The notes beneath the pieces were generated by a model. That model had not been told where the DNA came from. It saw only the letters and a program-made list of their open reading frames with translations, and made no database searches. A program made the translations under genes and the position numbers. Below, one piece after another: positions 43,677 to 53,151 of a stretch of DNA of 64,000 nt (positions are counted from its first letter, which is position 1; each line of letters begins with the position of its first letter). Origin of the DNA: an uncultured Prevotella sp. (GTDB lineage Bacteria; Bacteroidota; Bacteroidia; Bacteroidales; Bacteroidaceae); the NCBI GenBank assembly GCA_900316565.1, contig ONDK01000020.1, forward strand, positions 1 through 64,000, written 5' to 3'.

Positions 43677-45155
43677 TTACTTCTTGAGTTTAGCCATCAC
43701 CTGTGGTAAATCCCTCTTGGCGATGAGCACCGCGAAAGCTATTATAAGTAGTGTGTTGACGGCCAGCGCACCCCAAATGGGCAGATAAGCGTTGCTTGCC
43801 GAGATGGCAGCAAAGGCTATCAGCGCCACAACAGTGTACAGGGTGATGTCCTTCAGCGGGTAGTTTATCGGGTAGTATTTCTGTCCGAAGAAATAGCTGA
43901 GCACCATGCTGACGGCATAACTCAGGAAACCGGCCCAAGCGCATGCCCAATAGCTGAACTTCGGAATGAAGATTATATCAATGGCGATAAGCACCACGGC
44001 GCCAATGCCGGAGAAGTAGGCACCCCATATGGTACGGTCGGTGAGCTTATACCAGAAGCTGAGGTTGAAGAAGATACCGAACATTATCTCTGCCGCCATG
44101 ACGATAGGCACTATCTCCAGGCCTTCCCAGTAACTGCGGCCGACAATGAACTTCAGGACGTCCATATATCCCATGACGCACAGGAAGGCGAGCAGCGTGA
44201 AGATGATATAGTATTTCATCGCCTTGGCATAGGTGTCCTTGTTGTCCTTCTCCTTTACCTTTCCGAAAACGAACGGCTCATAGGCGTAACGGAACGCCTG
44301 TGTTATCATAACCATTATCATCGCAATCTTTATGCAGGCTCCGTATATGCCGAGCTGTGTGCGTGCCTCTGCTGCGGAACCGTCATAGACGAATGGGAAG
44401 ATTATCTGTGATGCACACTGGTTGAGCTGTCCTGCGAGTCCCATGATAAGCAACGGCCATGTATAAGAAAGCATCCTCTTGCATGTCGACCAGTCGAAGG
44501 GGAAACGGAAGCCCCGCAGCTCCTTCCAAAGCAGGAGTAATGTGGCTACAGAGCAGAACATGTTGATGTAGAACACCCATATAACGTCGAGCGTGAAGTT
44601 GGCGTCGTAGATGCCGAACGGGTTTATCCTCAGAGACGGCAGAACGATAAGATACAACACGTTCAGCGTGATGTTGAACACGATGTTCATTATCTTCAGA
44701 CAGGCGAACTTTATAGGCCTGTGGGCATAACGGAGGTATGCGAAAGGTATTGCCGCGAAGGCGTCTATGGCCACGGTGACATACATTATTAATATGTACT
44801 CCGGGTGGTCGCTGTAGCCCAGCAATCCGGCTATCTGCTTGTTGAACAGTACCACCAACAGCGCAAAGAGTAACGATGAGGTGCCCACTGTGCGCAGCGT
44901 CGTGGAGTATACCTTCTTCGGGTCTTCCCCTTCCTTGCTCATGAAGCGGAAGAATGTTGTCTCCATACCGTAAGTCAGTATGATGATGAGCAACGCCACG
45001 TATGCGTAGACGTTGGTGATAATACCGTACTGACCGCCCGCTGCATTGAACTTTGCGGTTTGTATCGGTACAAGCAGGTAATTGATGAACCGTGCCATGA
45101 TAGAGCTCAGCCCATATATTACCGTGTCCTTAGCTAATGATTTTAAACTTGCCAT
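43677..45155 (-). CDS. Polysaccharide flippase, Wzx/MATE-like
   Basis: 492 aa with about 14 hydrophobic helices and the Wzx-like start LAKDTVIYGLSSIMARFINYLLVPI. It probably moves lipid-linked oligosaccharide across the inner membrane for capsule, LPS O-antigen or exopolysaccharide. No glycosyltransferase lies beside it. The start codon is 16 bp from the edge of the mirrored minisatellite, and no -7 box was found in between, so transcription probably comes through the repeats from upstream. Confidence 0.85.
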   Translation of the reverse strand: MASLKSLAKDTVIYGLSSIMARFINYLLVPIQTAKFNAAGGQYGIITNVYAYVALLIIILTYGMETTFFRFMSKEGEDPKKVYSTTLRTVGTSSLLFALLVVLFNKQIAGLLGYSDHPEYILIMYVTVAIDAFAAIPFAYLRYAHRPIKFACLKIMNIVFNITLNVLYLIVLPSLRINPFGIYDANFTLDVIWVFYINMFCSVATLLLLWKELRGFRFPFDWSTCKRMLSYTWPLLIMGLAGQLNQCASQIIFPFVYDGSAAEARTQLGIYGACIKIAMIMVMITQAFRYAYEPFVFGKVKEKDNKDTYAKAMKYYIIFTLLAFLCVMGYMDVLKFIVGRSYWEGLEIVPIVMAAEIMFGIFFNLSFWYKLTDRTIWGAYFSGIGAVVLIAIDIIFIPKFSYWACAWAGFLSYAVSMVLSYFFGQKYYPINYPLKDITLYTVVALIAFAAISASNAYLPIWGALAVNTLLIIAFAVLIAKRDLPQVMAKLKK

Positions 45156-45170
45156 GATGTTATTGTTTTT

Positions 45171-45357
45171 GTGGGTGGGGTGTGGTGTAGTAGGTTTTGT
45201 AGGTGTAGTAGGTGTGGTAGGTGTAGTAGGTAGAGTAGGTGTGGTAGGTTTAGTAGGATCGTTGTCCCTACTACACTTACTAAACCTACCATACCTACCA
45301 TACCTACTCTACCTACCATACTTACCATACCTACTCTACCTACCAACCTTACTAGAC
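45171..45357. repeat. Mirrored minisatellite of ~9-bp units
   Basis: 45171-45258 is built from G-rich units such as GTAGGTGTA, GTAGGTGTG and GTAGGTAGA. After an 8-bp centre (45259-45266) the sequence turns into the complementary C-rich units CCTACCATA and CCTACTCTA through 45357. The two halves together form a large imperfect inverted repeat. It fills the whole gap between the four-helix-bundle gene and the flippase gene, both on the minus strand. Confidence 0.9.
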
Positions 45358-45957
45358 CTATTCATCTTTTCTTCTTGTTCCCGGTCTATAGAATTTTCCA
45401 TTTTTATATCCGTAGCCGCGGCTTTCCGTGCGGGCTCGGTAGCGTTGCTCCCTTATGCCGCCTTCTTCCAGGAACTTACGGTCCTGGTAGTCGATAAGGC
45501 CACGAAGGAGCGCCAGAGCCTGGAATATCACTATCAGGGCCATGTTGCAGATGTCTTCATCCGATCGTCCTCTTATCTGACGCATATACCACGCTGTGTC
45601 GTTATGCTTTCGGAAGTAGCTCTGGCAAGTGATATATTTCTCATGCCGTGGTCCCCATATCTCCAGGTTGTGCGACCGCAGATAATCGCGGTAGTCCTCT
45701 TTCAGTTCCTCAAGACTGCCCTTTGCGACCACCGTGAGTTTGTGTTCTGTTTCGCTGGAACCCTCCGCGTCGCTATAACCTTCTACGATGTTTTGCTTGC
45801 CGGAACGTGCGGCTTGCTGCATCTGGTCTACCGTGCGGTCGTGTGCCCGGTCCAGGAACCGGTTGACGAAGTACACGGTGATGTCGAAGACGCACTCGCT
45901 TTTCTTGTAGGCGAGCAGCGTCCTGTAGCTGTCTGGTTTCTTCTTGCTGTAGTCCAT
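45358..45957 (-). CDS. Four-helix-bundle protein of the S23/Avd-like family
   Basis: 199 aa. Signatures are SYRTLLAYKKSECVFDITVYFVNRFL, TVDQMQQAARSGKQNIVEGYSDA and KLTVVAKGSLEELKEDYRDYL, matching the four-helix-bundle family that includes proteins encoded in 23S rRNA intervening sequences and the Avd accessory protein of diversity-generating retroelements. The C-terminal tail (about 150-199) is basic and Arg-rich (REQRYRARTESRGYGYKNGK), suggesting nucleic acid binding. There is no reverse transcriptase or template repeat in the window. Function unknown. It lies 80 bp after the SpmAB-like gene. Confidence 0.7.
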   Translation of the reverse strand: MDYSKKKPDSYRTLLAYKKSECVFDITVYFVNRFLDRAHDRTVDQMQQAARSGKQNIVEGYSDAEGSSETEHKLTVVAKGSLEELKEDYRDYLRSHNLEIWGPRHEKYITCQSYFRKHNDTAWYMRQIRGRSDEDICNMALIVIFQALALLRGLIDYQDRKFLEEGGIREQRYRARTESRGYGYKNGKFYRPGTRRKDE

Positions 45958-46037
45958 AGTACGGTTTTCTTGTTATCGTTGTCCTTGTGGCCTGCCATTT
46001 CCTTCCGGACCCGTACCATCTGTCGCGTCAGAGTGTA

Positions 46038-47267
46038 CTATCCGAAGAACACGTATGCGATGACTATCGCTGCGATGACTCCTGCCAGGTCGGCGAGGAG
46101 GCCGCAGGCCACGGCGTGTCGTGTGTATTTGATGCTTACCGAACCGAAGTAGACGGCAAGGATGTAGAACGTCGTGTCGGTACTACCCTGGAAGATACAG
46201 CTCAGTCTGCCGACGAAGGAGTCGGGACCGTAGTTCTTCATCGCCTCAAGCATCAGACCACGGGCCCCGCTTCCCGACAGAGGCTTCATGAATGCCGTAG
46301 GCAGCGCTCCGACGAAATCGGTGTTGAGGCCGCACTGCTCCACAACCCATTTTATTCCGTTGATAAGCATGTCCATGGCTCCGGAGGCGCGGAAGACACC
46401 GACGGCGACCAGTATGGCCACCAGATAAGGTATTATCCTCACTGCAGTGGTGAAGCCCTCCTTGGCACCATCGATGAAAGCGTCGTAGACATTAATTTTC
46501 CTTATGAACCCCGCGATGATGAACGTCACGATTATCGTCAGGAGTATCATGTTGGATGCCACCGATGTCACCGTTGCCATCGTATCCTTATCCATCTGTC
46601 CGAAACCCCATATCACCACACCCACGAAGGCGCAGAGCCCTAAGAGCGTGGCGAGGAGTACCGGTTGGAAGATGTTTATGCGCTGCCATGCCGACGTGAT
46701 GATTATCCCGGCGAGCGTGGCGACAGTCGTTGCCAGCAGAATGGGAATAAAGATGTCGGTAGGCTGTGCCGCACCGTATGACGCGCGGAACGCAAGTATC
46801 GTCGTCGGGATAATGGTCAGTCCGCTGGTGTTGAGCACCAGGAACATTATCATCGGGTTCGTCGCCGTGTCTTTCTTTGGATTTAGTTCCTGCATCTGCT
46901 GCATGGCTTTCAGACCTGTCGGTGTTGCCGCATTGTCCAGTCCCAGCATGTTCGACGCAATGTTCATAAAGATGCTTCCCATGACGGGATGATTTTTGGG
47001 AATGTCAGGAAAGAGCTTCGTGAATATGGGACTGAGCATTCGTGCCAGTACGTTGACCGCACCGGCCCTCTCGCCAATCTTCATTATTCCAAGCCATAAT
47101 GCGAGCACACCCGTCAGTCCGAGAGATGTCTCGAAAGCCGTTTTTGACGAGTCGAAGGTGGCATCAACCATCTTCTGGAATAGTGTGGTGTCGCCGGTGA
47201 ACAGTCCGACGACTCCAAAAGCGAACGCTATGACGAAGAACGCTATCCAAATGTAGTTCAGAACCAT
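46038..47267 (-). CDS. SpmA-SpmB fusion, nucleoside-recognition (Gate) domain membrane protein
   Basis: 409 aa from 47267 (MVLNYIWIAFF); an upstream ATG at 47327 adds 20 residues without membrane character. The N-terminal half resembles spore maturation protein A (GLGLTGVLALWLGIMKIGE-like, NIASNMLGLDNAATPTGLKA) and the C-terminal half SpmB (FIDGAKEGFTTAVRIIPYLVAILVAVGVFR, PLSGSGARGLMLEAM, CIFQGSTDTTFYI). In non-sporulating Bacteroidetes the two halves are fused and the function is unknown; a transport role is suggested by Gate domains. About ten membrane helices. Confidence 0.85.
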   Translation of the reverse strand: MVLNYIWIAFFVIAFAFGVVGLFTGDTTLFQKMVDATFDSSKTAFETSLGLTGVLALWLGIMKIGERAGAVNVLARMLSPIFTKLFPDIPKNHPVMGSIFMNIASNMLGLDNAATPTGLKAMQQMQELNPKKDTATNPMIMFLVLNTSGLTIIPTTILAFRASYGAAQPTDIFIPILLATTVATLAGIIITSAWQRINIFQPVLLATLLGLCAFVGVVIWGFGQMDKDTMATVTSVASNMILLTIIVTFIIAGFIRKINVYDAFIDGAKEGFTTAVRIIPYLVAILVAVGVFRASGAMDMLINGIKWVVEQCGLNTDFVGALPTAFMKPLSGSGARGLMLEAMKNYGPDSFVGRLSCIFQGSTDTTFYILAVYFGSVSIKYTRHAVACGLLADLAGVIAAIVIAYVFFG

Positions 47268-47410
47268 AATAAAAAACCGTGTATGACAGCGGCAACCGTG
47301 CCGCATAATACTTGTACAAAGATGCAAAAGTAAGAAGAAATAAATGATTTCACAAAAAAATAGGTGTTTTTTAGGACCTTTATGCTCCAGCTATGGCATG
47401 AAAATTCCTT

Positions 47411-47450
47411 TGCAACCTGGTTGCACGAAGATGTTCATACCTTTGCAACC
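47411..47450 (+). promoter_or_regulatory. Palindrome TGCAACC-T-GGTTGCA and repeated half-site before the metal ATPase
   Basis: A perfect 15-bp palindrome at 47411-47425, preceded by TT, is followed at 47442-47450 by a second TTTGCAACC half-site 33 bp on. A -7 box TACCTTTG at 47438-47445 overlaps this half-site. The arrangement fits an operator of a Fur-family (possibly Zur) repressor controlling the P-type ATPase at 47494. The regulator itself is not in the window. Confidence 0.55.
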
Positions 47451-47493
47451 GATAAACCGGTAACGGATAATAAGAACATAAACCGACAATTAT

Positions 47494-49404
47494 ATGAAAA
47501 CGAAAATTCTAAGGATTGCAGCTACGGCCCTGCTTCTTGCAGCCGCCTGGGCCGTTAGCGATAACTTTCAGCTTCCCCTTTGGGCGCAGCTCTGTGTTTA
47601 CCTCGTCCCTTATCTTCTGATAAGTTACGATGTCCTCGGCGAGGCCTGGGAGGGGATAACCGACGGCGACCCCTTCAACGAGGACTTCCTGATGTCCGTC
47701 GCCACGTTAGGCGCGCTCTTCATAGGCTTCGTCCCCGGTGCCGACGTTCAGTTTGCCGAGGCCGTCTTCGTGATGCTCTTCTTCCAGGCCGGTGAGGTCT
47801 TCGAGGATTATGCCGAGGACAACAGTCGTAAATCCATCAACACCCTGATGGACATCCGTCCCGACAAGGCCGTCGTACTGCGTCCTTCCACCGGCTCTTC
47901 TAATGGAAAGGCTGTGGAGGTTACCGTCAGCCCCGACGATGTCAGGGTGGGAGAGACCATCATCGTACGTCCCGGTGAGAAGATACCTCTCGACGGTGAG
48001 GTCATCGAAGGACGGTCGTCGCTCAACACCGTGGCTCTTACCGGTGAGAGCATGCCTCGTGATGTCAGAGAGAAAGATCAGGTTGTCAGTGGCTGTGTCA
48101 ATGAGTCTGGGGTCCTGAAGATAAAGGTTACAAAGTCGTTTGGCGAGTCTACGGCCTCGAAAATCATCAACCTCGTCGAGAACGCCAGCGAGAACAAGTC
48201 GCGGAGTGAGACCTTCATCCGTCGTTTCGCACATGTCTACACTCCCATTGTTGTCTTTGCGGCCATAGCCCTTGCCATCCTTCCGCCACTTATCCTTGGC
48301 GGCGGCTGGGCCGACTGGGTGTACCGTGCGCTGACCTTCCTTGTGGTGAGCTGCCCTTGTGCGCTCGTCATATCTGTCCCACTGTCGTTCTTCTGCGGTA
48401 TAGGCGGTGCCAGCCGTAAGGGTATCCTCATCAAAGGCGGCAACTATATGGACACGCTGGCGAAGGTGGGTACCATCGTCTTCGACAAGACCGGCACACT
48501 GACGAAAGGCGCCTTTGCCGTTGAGGCCGTTCATCCCGAAAAAATGGACGCAGAGGAACTCCTCCATCTTGCCGCCCATGTGGAGCGTTTCTCCACCCAT
48601 CCCGTGGCTGTCGCCCTGCGCGAGGCTTATCCGAAGGAGGAACACGACGGTTGCAGCATAGAGAACGTCCGCGAGATAGCCGGCAACGGCGTCGAGGCTC
48701 TCGTCAACGGCCGTAAGGTCAGCGTGGGAAACGACAAGATGATGCATGCCCTGGACATAGAAGTCCCGGAGTGCGAGCGCTGCAAGAGCCTCGTTGGAAC
48801 CGTTATCCATGTGGCTGTCGACGGTTCGTATGCCGGTCATGTCGTTATCTCCGACCAGGTGAAGGACGATGCCGAGATGGCTGTCCGCGACTTGAAACGC
48901 CTCGGCGTGGAGCATACCGTCATGCTTACCGGCGACCGTGAGGCTGTTGCCGTCAATGTTGCCGGCCGTTTAGGTATCGACGAGTATCATTCAGAGCTCC
49001 TCCCCGCCGACAAGGTGGAGCATGTGGAGCGCCTTCTCCGTGCCAAAGGCGATGGACGGACGCTGGCCTTCGTCGGTGATGGCATCAACGACGCACCGGT
49101 CCTGGCCCGCGCTGATGTGGGAATAGCCATGGGAGCCCTAGGCAGTGATGCCGCCATAGAGGCCGCCGACGTCGTTCTCATGGACGACAAACCGTCTAAG
49201 ATCGCCACGGCCATCGCTATTGCACGCCGCACCATCCGCATAGCATCGGAGAACGCGTGGTTTGCCATCATCGTGAAGGTTCTCATCCTTTTGCTTGCAG
49301 CGTCGGGAGTGCTTGGCGCATTGGCCATGCCACTGGCCGTCTTTGGCGATGTCGGTGTGATGATACTCTGTGTCATCAATGCGACAAGAGCGTTGAAAGC
49401 ATAA
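47494..49404 (+). CDS. Heavy-metal P1B-type ATPase (zinc/cadmium exporter type)
   Basis: 636 aa. It pumps metal ions across the inner membrane at the expense of ATP. Motifs are the actuator loop TGES (183-186), the metal-site Cys-Pro-Cys in VVSCPCALVISVP (Cys287, Cys289), the phosphorylated Asp331 in FDKTGTLTKG, the P1B His-Pro in STHPVAVAL and the hinge GDGINDAPVLARADVGIAMG. No N-terminal metal-binding (HMA) domain is present: the protein starts with membrane helices. The CPC motif and overall pattern fit zinc/cadmium transport. The upstream palindrome suggests metal-responsive control. The terminator begins one base after the stop codon. Confidence 0.9.
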   Translation: MKTKILRIAATALLLAAAWAVSDNFQLPLWAQLCVYLVPYLLISYDVLGEAWEGITDGDPFNEDFLMSVATLGALFIGFVPGADVQFAEAVFVMLFFQAGEVFEDYAEDNSRKSINTLMDIRPDKAVVLRPSTGSSNGKAVEVTVSPDDVRVGETIIVRPGEKIPLDGEVIEGRSSLNTVALTGESMPRDVREKDQVVSGCVNESGVLKIKVTKSFGESTASKIINLVENASENKSRSETFIRRFAHVYTPIVVFAAIALAILPPLILGGGWADWVYRALTFLVVSCPCALVISVPLSFFCGIGGASRKGILIKGGNYMDTLAKVGTIVFDKTGTLTKGAFAVEAVHPEKMDAEELLHLAAHVERFSTHPVAVALREAYPKEEHDGCSIENVREIAGNGVEALVNGRKVSVGNDKMMHALDIEVPECERCKSLVGTVIHVAVDGSYAGHVVISDQVKDDAEMAVRDLKRLGVEHTVMLTGDREAVAVNVAGRLGIDEYHSELLPADKVEHVERLLRAKGDGRTLAFVGDGINDAPVLARADVGIAMGALGSDAAIEAADVVLMDDKPSKIATAIAIARRTIRIASENAWFAIIVKVLILLLAASGVLGALAMPLAVFGDVGVMILCVINATRALKA

Positions 49405-49460
49405 GAAAACGCCTTCCCGGACCATCTGTTTATAAGGTCCGGGGAGGCGTTTTCTTTTTT
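49405..49460. terminator. Bidirectional terminator between the P-type ATPase gene and coaD
   Basis: 19-bp arms 49405-49423 and 49436-49454 with one G-T pair, a 12-nt loop and a T-run to 49460. It begins directly after the ATPase stop codon. Confidence 0.88.
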
Positions 49461-49514
49461 ATCTGTTTATTTGCTTAGTGGGCGGAATGCAGAGGACTGT
49501 CGCTGCCCGTAAGT

Positions 49515-49955
49515 CTACGGCAGAAACTCATTGACATCCCTTCCGAAAAACTTCAGTTCCCTTACCAGCGTACTGCTGACACTCTCCATTCCCGGTTCGG
49601 CGAAGAGGAGAACGGTCTCGAGGTTGCCGAAACGACGGTTGAACTCCGCCTGCTCGCGCTCATACTCATAGTCCTTCACGGAGCGCACTCCGCGCACTAT
49701 GAACGAGGCACCCTCGCGCTTGGCCATGTCGATGGTAAGGTCGCTGTAAGAGATGACCTTTATGCGTGGCTCGTCAGCATATATCTTCTTTATGTCGGCA
49801 ACCCTTGCGGCAATCTCCTCGTCGGTGTTCTTGAGTTTGCTGACCGCCACGGCGATGATGAGCCGGTCAAAGAGGGGCAGCGCACGGCGGACTATAGAGT
49901 CGTGGCCGACGGTGAATGGGTCGAAGGTGCCGGTGAAAAGTCCTGTCCTTTCCAT
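49515..49955 (-). CDS. coaD: Phosphopantetheine adenylyltransferase
   Basis: 146 aa. Penultimate step of coenzyme A synthesis. The nucleotidyltransferase motif TGTFDPFTVGHDSIVRRAL at the N-terminus, the VRGVRSVKDYEYEREQAEFNR segment and the ending SVSSTLVRELKFFGRDVNEFLP are typical. It begins 3 bp after the ruvB stop, so the pair is probably cotranscribed. In several Bacteroides species coaD lies after parE instead. Confidence 0.95.
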   Translation of the reverse strand: MERTGLFTGTFDPFTVGHDSIVRRALPLFDRLIIAVAVSKLKNTDEEIAARVADIKKIYADEPRIKVISYSDLTIDMAKREGASFIVRGVRSVKDYEYEREQAEFNRRFGNLETVLLFAEPGMESVSSTLVRELKFFGRDVNEFLP

Positions 49956-49958
49956 TAC

Positions 49959-50990
49959 TTAGAATAATGATGGTTCCATAATATTTCCACTGTACGGATT
50001 GCGGCCGAGGTGGTCGTAGGCGAGTTTTGTCGCCATGCGGCCTCGCGGCGTCCGTTTTATGAAGCCTTCCATGATAAGGAACGGCTCATAGACCTCCTCG
50101 ACGGTACCTGCGTCCTCACCGATTGCCGTGGCAATGGTTGATATGCCTACCGGCCCACCATGGAACTTGTCGATGATGGTGAGCAGTATCTTGTTGTCGG
50201 TCTCGTCGAGGCCGTACTGGTCGATGTTCAGAGCCTGAAGGGCCAGCCGTGTGATGTCGGCGGTGATGCGGCCGTTGCCTTTCACCTGCGCGAAATCCCT
50301 CACACGGCGGAGCAGCGAGTTGGCGATACGTGGCGTACCGCGGCTGCGCCGTGAGATTTCTATTGCCGCGTCGTCGTCGATGGGGACCTTCAGAAGACCG
50401 GCTGAGCGGCGGATAATCTGCTGCAGAGTCTCCGGACCGTAATATTCCAGATGGAGGTTGATGCCGAAACGGGCACGGAGCGGTGCCGTGAGAAGACCGC
50501 TGCGTGTGGTGGCTCCAATGAGCGTGAACGGGTTGAGGTCTATCTGTATGGACCGTGCCGACGGACCTTTGTCAATCATGATGTCGATACGGTAGTCCTC
50601 CATGGCGGAGTATAGGTACTCCTCGACGACGGGACTCAGACGGTGTATCTCATCGATGAAGAGGACATCGTTGGGTTCCAGCGACGTGAGAATACCGGCC
50701 AGATCGCCGGGCTTGTCCAATACCGGACCGCTCGTAATCTTGAAGCCTACGCCAAGCTCGTTGGCAATGATGTTGCTAAGAGTGGTCTTTCCCAGTCCTG
50801 GAGGACCGTGCAGAAGGGTGTGGTCGAGGGGCTCTCCCCGGTATTTCGCCGCCTCCACGAAGACACGGAGGTTCTCCACAACATTCTTCTGTCCGCTGAA
50901 GTCGTCGAACTTCAACGGACGAAGAGCCTTCTCGAACTCCTTCTCCGCAGGACTGACGTTCTCATTCCTTATATCGAAATCGTCATTCAT
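49959..50990 (-). CDS. ruvB: Holliday junction branch-migration helicase RuvB
   Basis: 343 aa. AAA+ motor of the RuvAB complex. Walker [20 protein letters not shown], Walker [13 protein letters not shown], sensor 1 [20 protein letters not shown] and the C-terminal winged helix ([18 protein letters not shown]) are present. The N-terminus ([19 protein letters not shown]) is standard. A minus-strand -7 box TAACTTTG lies at 51016-51023. Followed by coaD. Confidence 0.96.
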   Translation of the reverse strand: MNDDFDIRNENVSPAEKEFEKALRPLKFDDFSGQKNVVENLRVFVEAAKYRGEPLDHTLLHGPPGLGKTTLSNIIANELGVGFKITSGPVLDKPGDLAGILTSLEPNDVLFIDEIHRLSPVVEEYLYSAMEDYRIDIMIDKGPSARSIQIDLNPFTLIGATTRSGLLTAPLRARFGINLHLEYYGPETLQQIIRRSAGLLKVPIDDDAAIEISRRSRGTPRIANSLLRRVRDFAQVKGNGRITADITRLALQALNIDQYGLDETDNKILLTIIDKFHGGPVGISTIATAIGEDAGTVEEVYEPFLIMEGFIKRTPRGRMATKLAYDHLGRNPYSGNIMEPSLF

Positions 50991-51015
50991 AATTCACCTT
51001 TGTTGTTATAGACTG

Positions 51016-51023
51016 CAAAGTTA
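51016..51023 (-). promoter_or_regulatory. -7 element of ruvB
   Basis: TAACTTTG on the minus strand, 26 bp before the ATG at 50990, matches TAnnTTTG. Confidence 0.5.
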
Positions 51024-51078
51024 CTATTATAATTTAAGAAACACACAACAAATCACGGGGAAAAGCGTTTTATATGAT

Positions 51079-53151
51079 GTGAGGACTGTCAAAATCTTAC
51101 TGCTGTTGGTTGCTCTCATCGTTCCCCGGACGGTATGCCTCGGGCAGAGAAGCAATGCCGACGTACTGCGCCGGACGCTACATTTCGGCGAGCATCTGAA
51201 CCGTGCCATTATCGACAGCAGCTCCACCAATGTCTACATAAAATACGACATCAATGTCGTCAGGCGCAATGCTATGCTGGCCGCCGTCCCTACAATGTTC
51301 TATCTGCTCCGCGACCATCGTCGTCGTTACTTCTCAGAGAGCTACAGTCATGTCGGCTTCAGCGATGGCAAGTCCGTCGAACACCGCAATATCCATCTTA
51401 GCACCGTCTATCACCGGCACACGACGCTCCCGCTGATGATAAAATACCTCACGCCGCATATCTATGACGAGAAACTTTTCCAGGATGGTATCCTCTCACC
51501 GGTCAACTATCATAACCGAAAGTACTACCGCTACAGGATGATGCGCAACAAAGACGGTACCTCTTATATCTTTATCCGCAACAAATTCCGCAACACGCAG
51601 CTTATCCGGAAAGGGTTCCTGATTGTCGACGACAGTACCGGTCAGGTGCTTCAGTTCAATCTCCAGTGTGAGTACGATATGATACGCTCGTCGTTGAACG
51701 GAGTCATGAACACTGCTTCCGACAAGCTGATGTTTCCTAAGGAGTGTGACGTGCGTGCAAAGCTCTCTTTCATGGGCAACAAGGTACTTGTGCATTATAC
51801 CAGTGTCTACGGCCTTACAGCCACTCTGCCCGATTCCATCGAGGACAGCCGCGATGTTGGGCTCATGGAAAAGGTCCGCCCATTGCCGCTGACAGAAGAG
51901 GAACGCAGCATAATAAGTGAATATCAAGATGAGTATGCCGCCAGCAAGGCCGTAGAGGACTCTCTAGTGCCCCGGGACTCCACCGGTGTCGCAAAGCCGA
52001 AGAAGCGCCACTGGGCAAAATATGTCTTCTGGGACCTCATCGGCGACAATCTCCTGAACAAGATATCAACAGGGCTGGGCAGTGAGAACAAAGGACAACT
52101 GCGCATAGGTCCTATCTTCAACCCGTTCTACTTCGGTTACACAAAGCACAAAGGAGTGATATACCGTCTCGACCTTCGCGGTTTTTATAACTTTACCGAC
52201 AACCACAGCATCTCCGCACGGATAAAGATGGGATATTCCTTCAAGCAGCACCAGCTGTTCTACCGCTTTCCTGTGCAGTGGGACTTCAACAAACGGCGTA
52301 ACGGATATGTTCAGTGGGAGTTCGGTAACGGAAACAATATTTCCAACTCCAGGGTGAGGAATAACGTCATGGAGTACAAAACCAACGATTCCATCGACTG
52401 GAACGCCATGCATCTCGACTATTTCACCGACACACGGTTCCATCTTGGCATCAACTATGATATTGTCAAGGACTATCTCGGCGTGCAGACCGGCTTCACG
52501 GCACACATCCGTAAGGCGGTCGACAGCGAGGGCTTTAAGGCTGTGGGACGGCCGTCGACTTACCGCACCTTCGCACCGTTCCTACAGATACAATATCGTC
52601 CTTTGAGCGACCGTGTACCGCTGGTGATAACGTCGCAGTGGGAACATGGTATGAAGATTTTGGGCGGGTCCATCAACTATGACCGCTTCGAGTTTGATGG
52701 ACAGTATGTCTGCGACCTGCCGCGTCTGAGGTCGTGGCAGTTGCGCAGCGGCTTCGGATTCTACACACATAAGGGACACGACGATTACTTCCTCGACTAT
52801 CATAACTTCCAGGAAGACTATGTCTCCTTGGGATGGGAGGATAAATGGAGCGGTGAGTTCGAACTGCTGAACAGCAACTGGTACAACGCCTCCGGCTATT
52901 ATGTCCGTGCCAATGCGACCTACGAGGCTCCTTTGCTGCTGCTGTCTTTCTGTCCGCTAGTGGGACAGGTCATCGAGAAAGAAAGGATATATATGAGTGC
53001 GCTGGCAGTAAACCGTATGCTGCCATATATAGAGGTGGGCTATGGGTTTACCAATCGTGTATTCTCTATGGGTATTTTCACGGGGCTCAGTCCGCGGCAT
53101 TTTGAGGGTGTCGGACTGAAATTCGGCTTCGAACTGTTCAATAACTATTGA
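51079..53151 (+). CDS. DUF5686-like outer-membrane beta-barrel protein
   Basis: 690 aa if started at the GTG at 51079, the only start that gives a signal peptide directly (RTVKILLLLVALIVPRTVCLGQ, cleavage near residue 23). The open frame runs further upstream through ruvB on the opposite strand, which is a shadow. From about residue 315 the protein alternates short aromatic beta-strands (IGPIFNPFYFGYTKHKGVIYRLDLRGFYNF) to the last strand GLKFGFELFNNY, typical of an outer-membrane barrel ending in an aromatic residue. The pattern resembles DUF5686 proteins of Bacteroidetes, but the N-terminal carboxypeptidase-like domain of many members is not evident. Function unknown. Confidence 0.65.
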   Translation: MRTVKILLLLVALIVPRTVCLGQRSNADVLRRTLHFGEHLNRAIIDSSSTNVYIKYDINVVRRNAMLAAVPTMFYLLRDHRRRYFSESYSHVGFSDGKSVEHRNIHLSTVYHRHTTLPLMIKYLTPHIYDEKLFQDGILSPVNYHNRKYYRYRMMRNKDGTSYIFIRNKFRNTQLIRKGFLIVDDSTGQVLQFNLQCEYDMIRSSLNGVMNTASDKLMFPKECDVRAKLSFMGNKVLVHYTSVYGLTATLPDSIEDSRDVGLMEKVRPLPLTEEERSIISEYQDEYAASKAVEDSLVPRDSTGVAKPKKRHWAKYVFWDLIGDNLLNKISTGLGSENKGQLRIGPIFNPFYFGYTKHKGVIYRLDLRGFYNFTDNHSISARIKMGYSFKQHQLFYRFPVQWDFNKRRNGYVQWEFGNGNNISNSRVRNNVMEYKTNDSIDWNAMHLDYFTDTRFHLGINYDIVKDYLGVQTGFTAHIRKAVDSEGFKAVGRPSTYRTFAPFLQIQYRPLSDRVPLVITSQWEHGMKILGGSINYDRFEFDGQYVCDLPRLRSWQLRSGFGFYTHKGHDDYFLDYHNFQEDYVSLGWEDKWSGEFELLNSNWYNASGYYVRANATYEAPLLLLSFCPLVGQVIEKERIYMSALAVNRMLPYIEVGYGFTNRVFSMGIFTGLSPRHFEGVGLKFGFELFNNY

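Noticed and set aside
45358..45957. Diversity-generating retroelement
   Set aside because: An Avd-like protein alone is not enough: there is no reverse transcriptase, template repeat or C-type-lectin target in the window.
45082..46152. Long plus-strand frame of 356 codons through the minisatellite
   Set aside because: Its VGVVGVVGRVG and LPYLPYLLYL stretches are translated repeats, and the rest is antisense to the four-helix-bundle and SpmAB genes.
50602..51078. N-terminal extension of the barrel protein
   Set aside because: This part is antisense to ruvB. A signal peptide begins directly at the GTG at 51079, so the real gene starts there.
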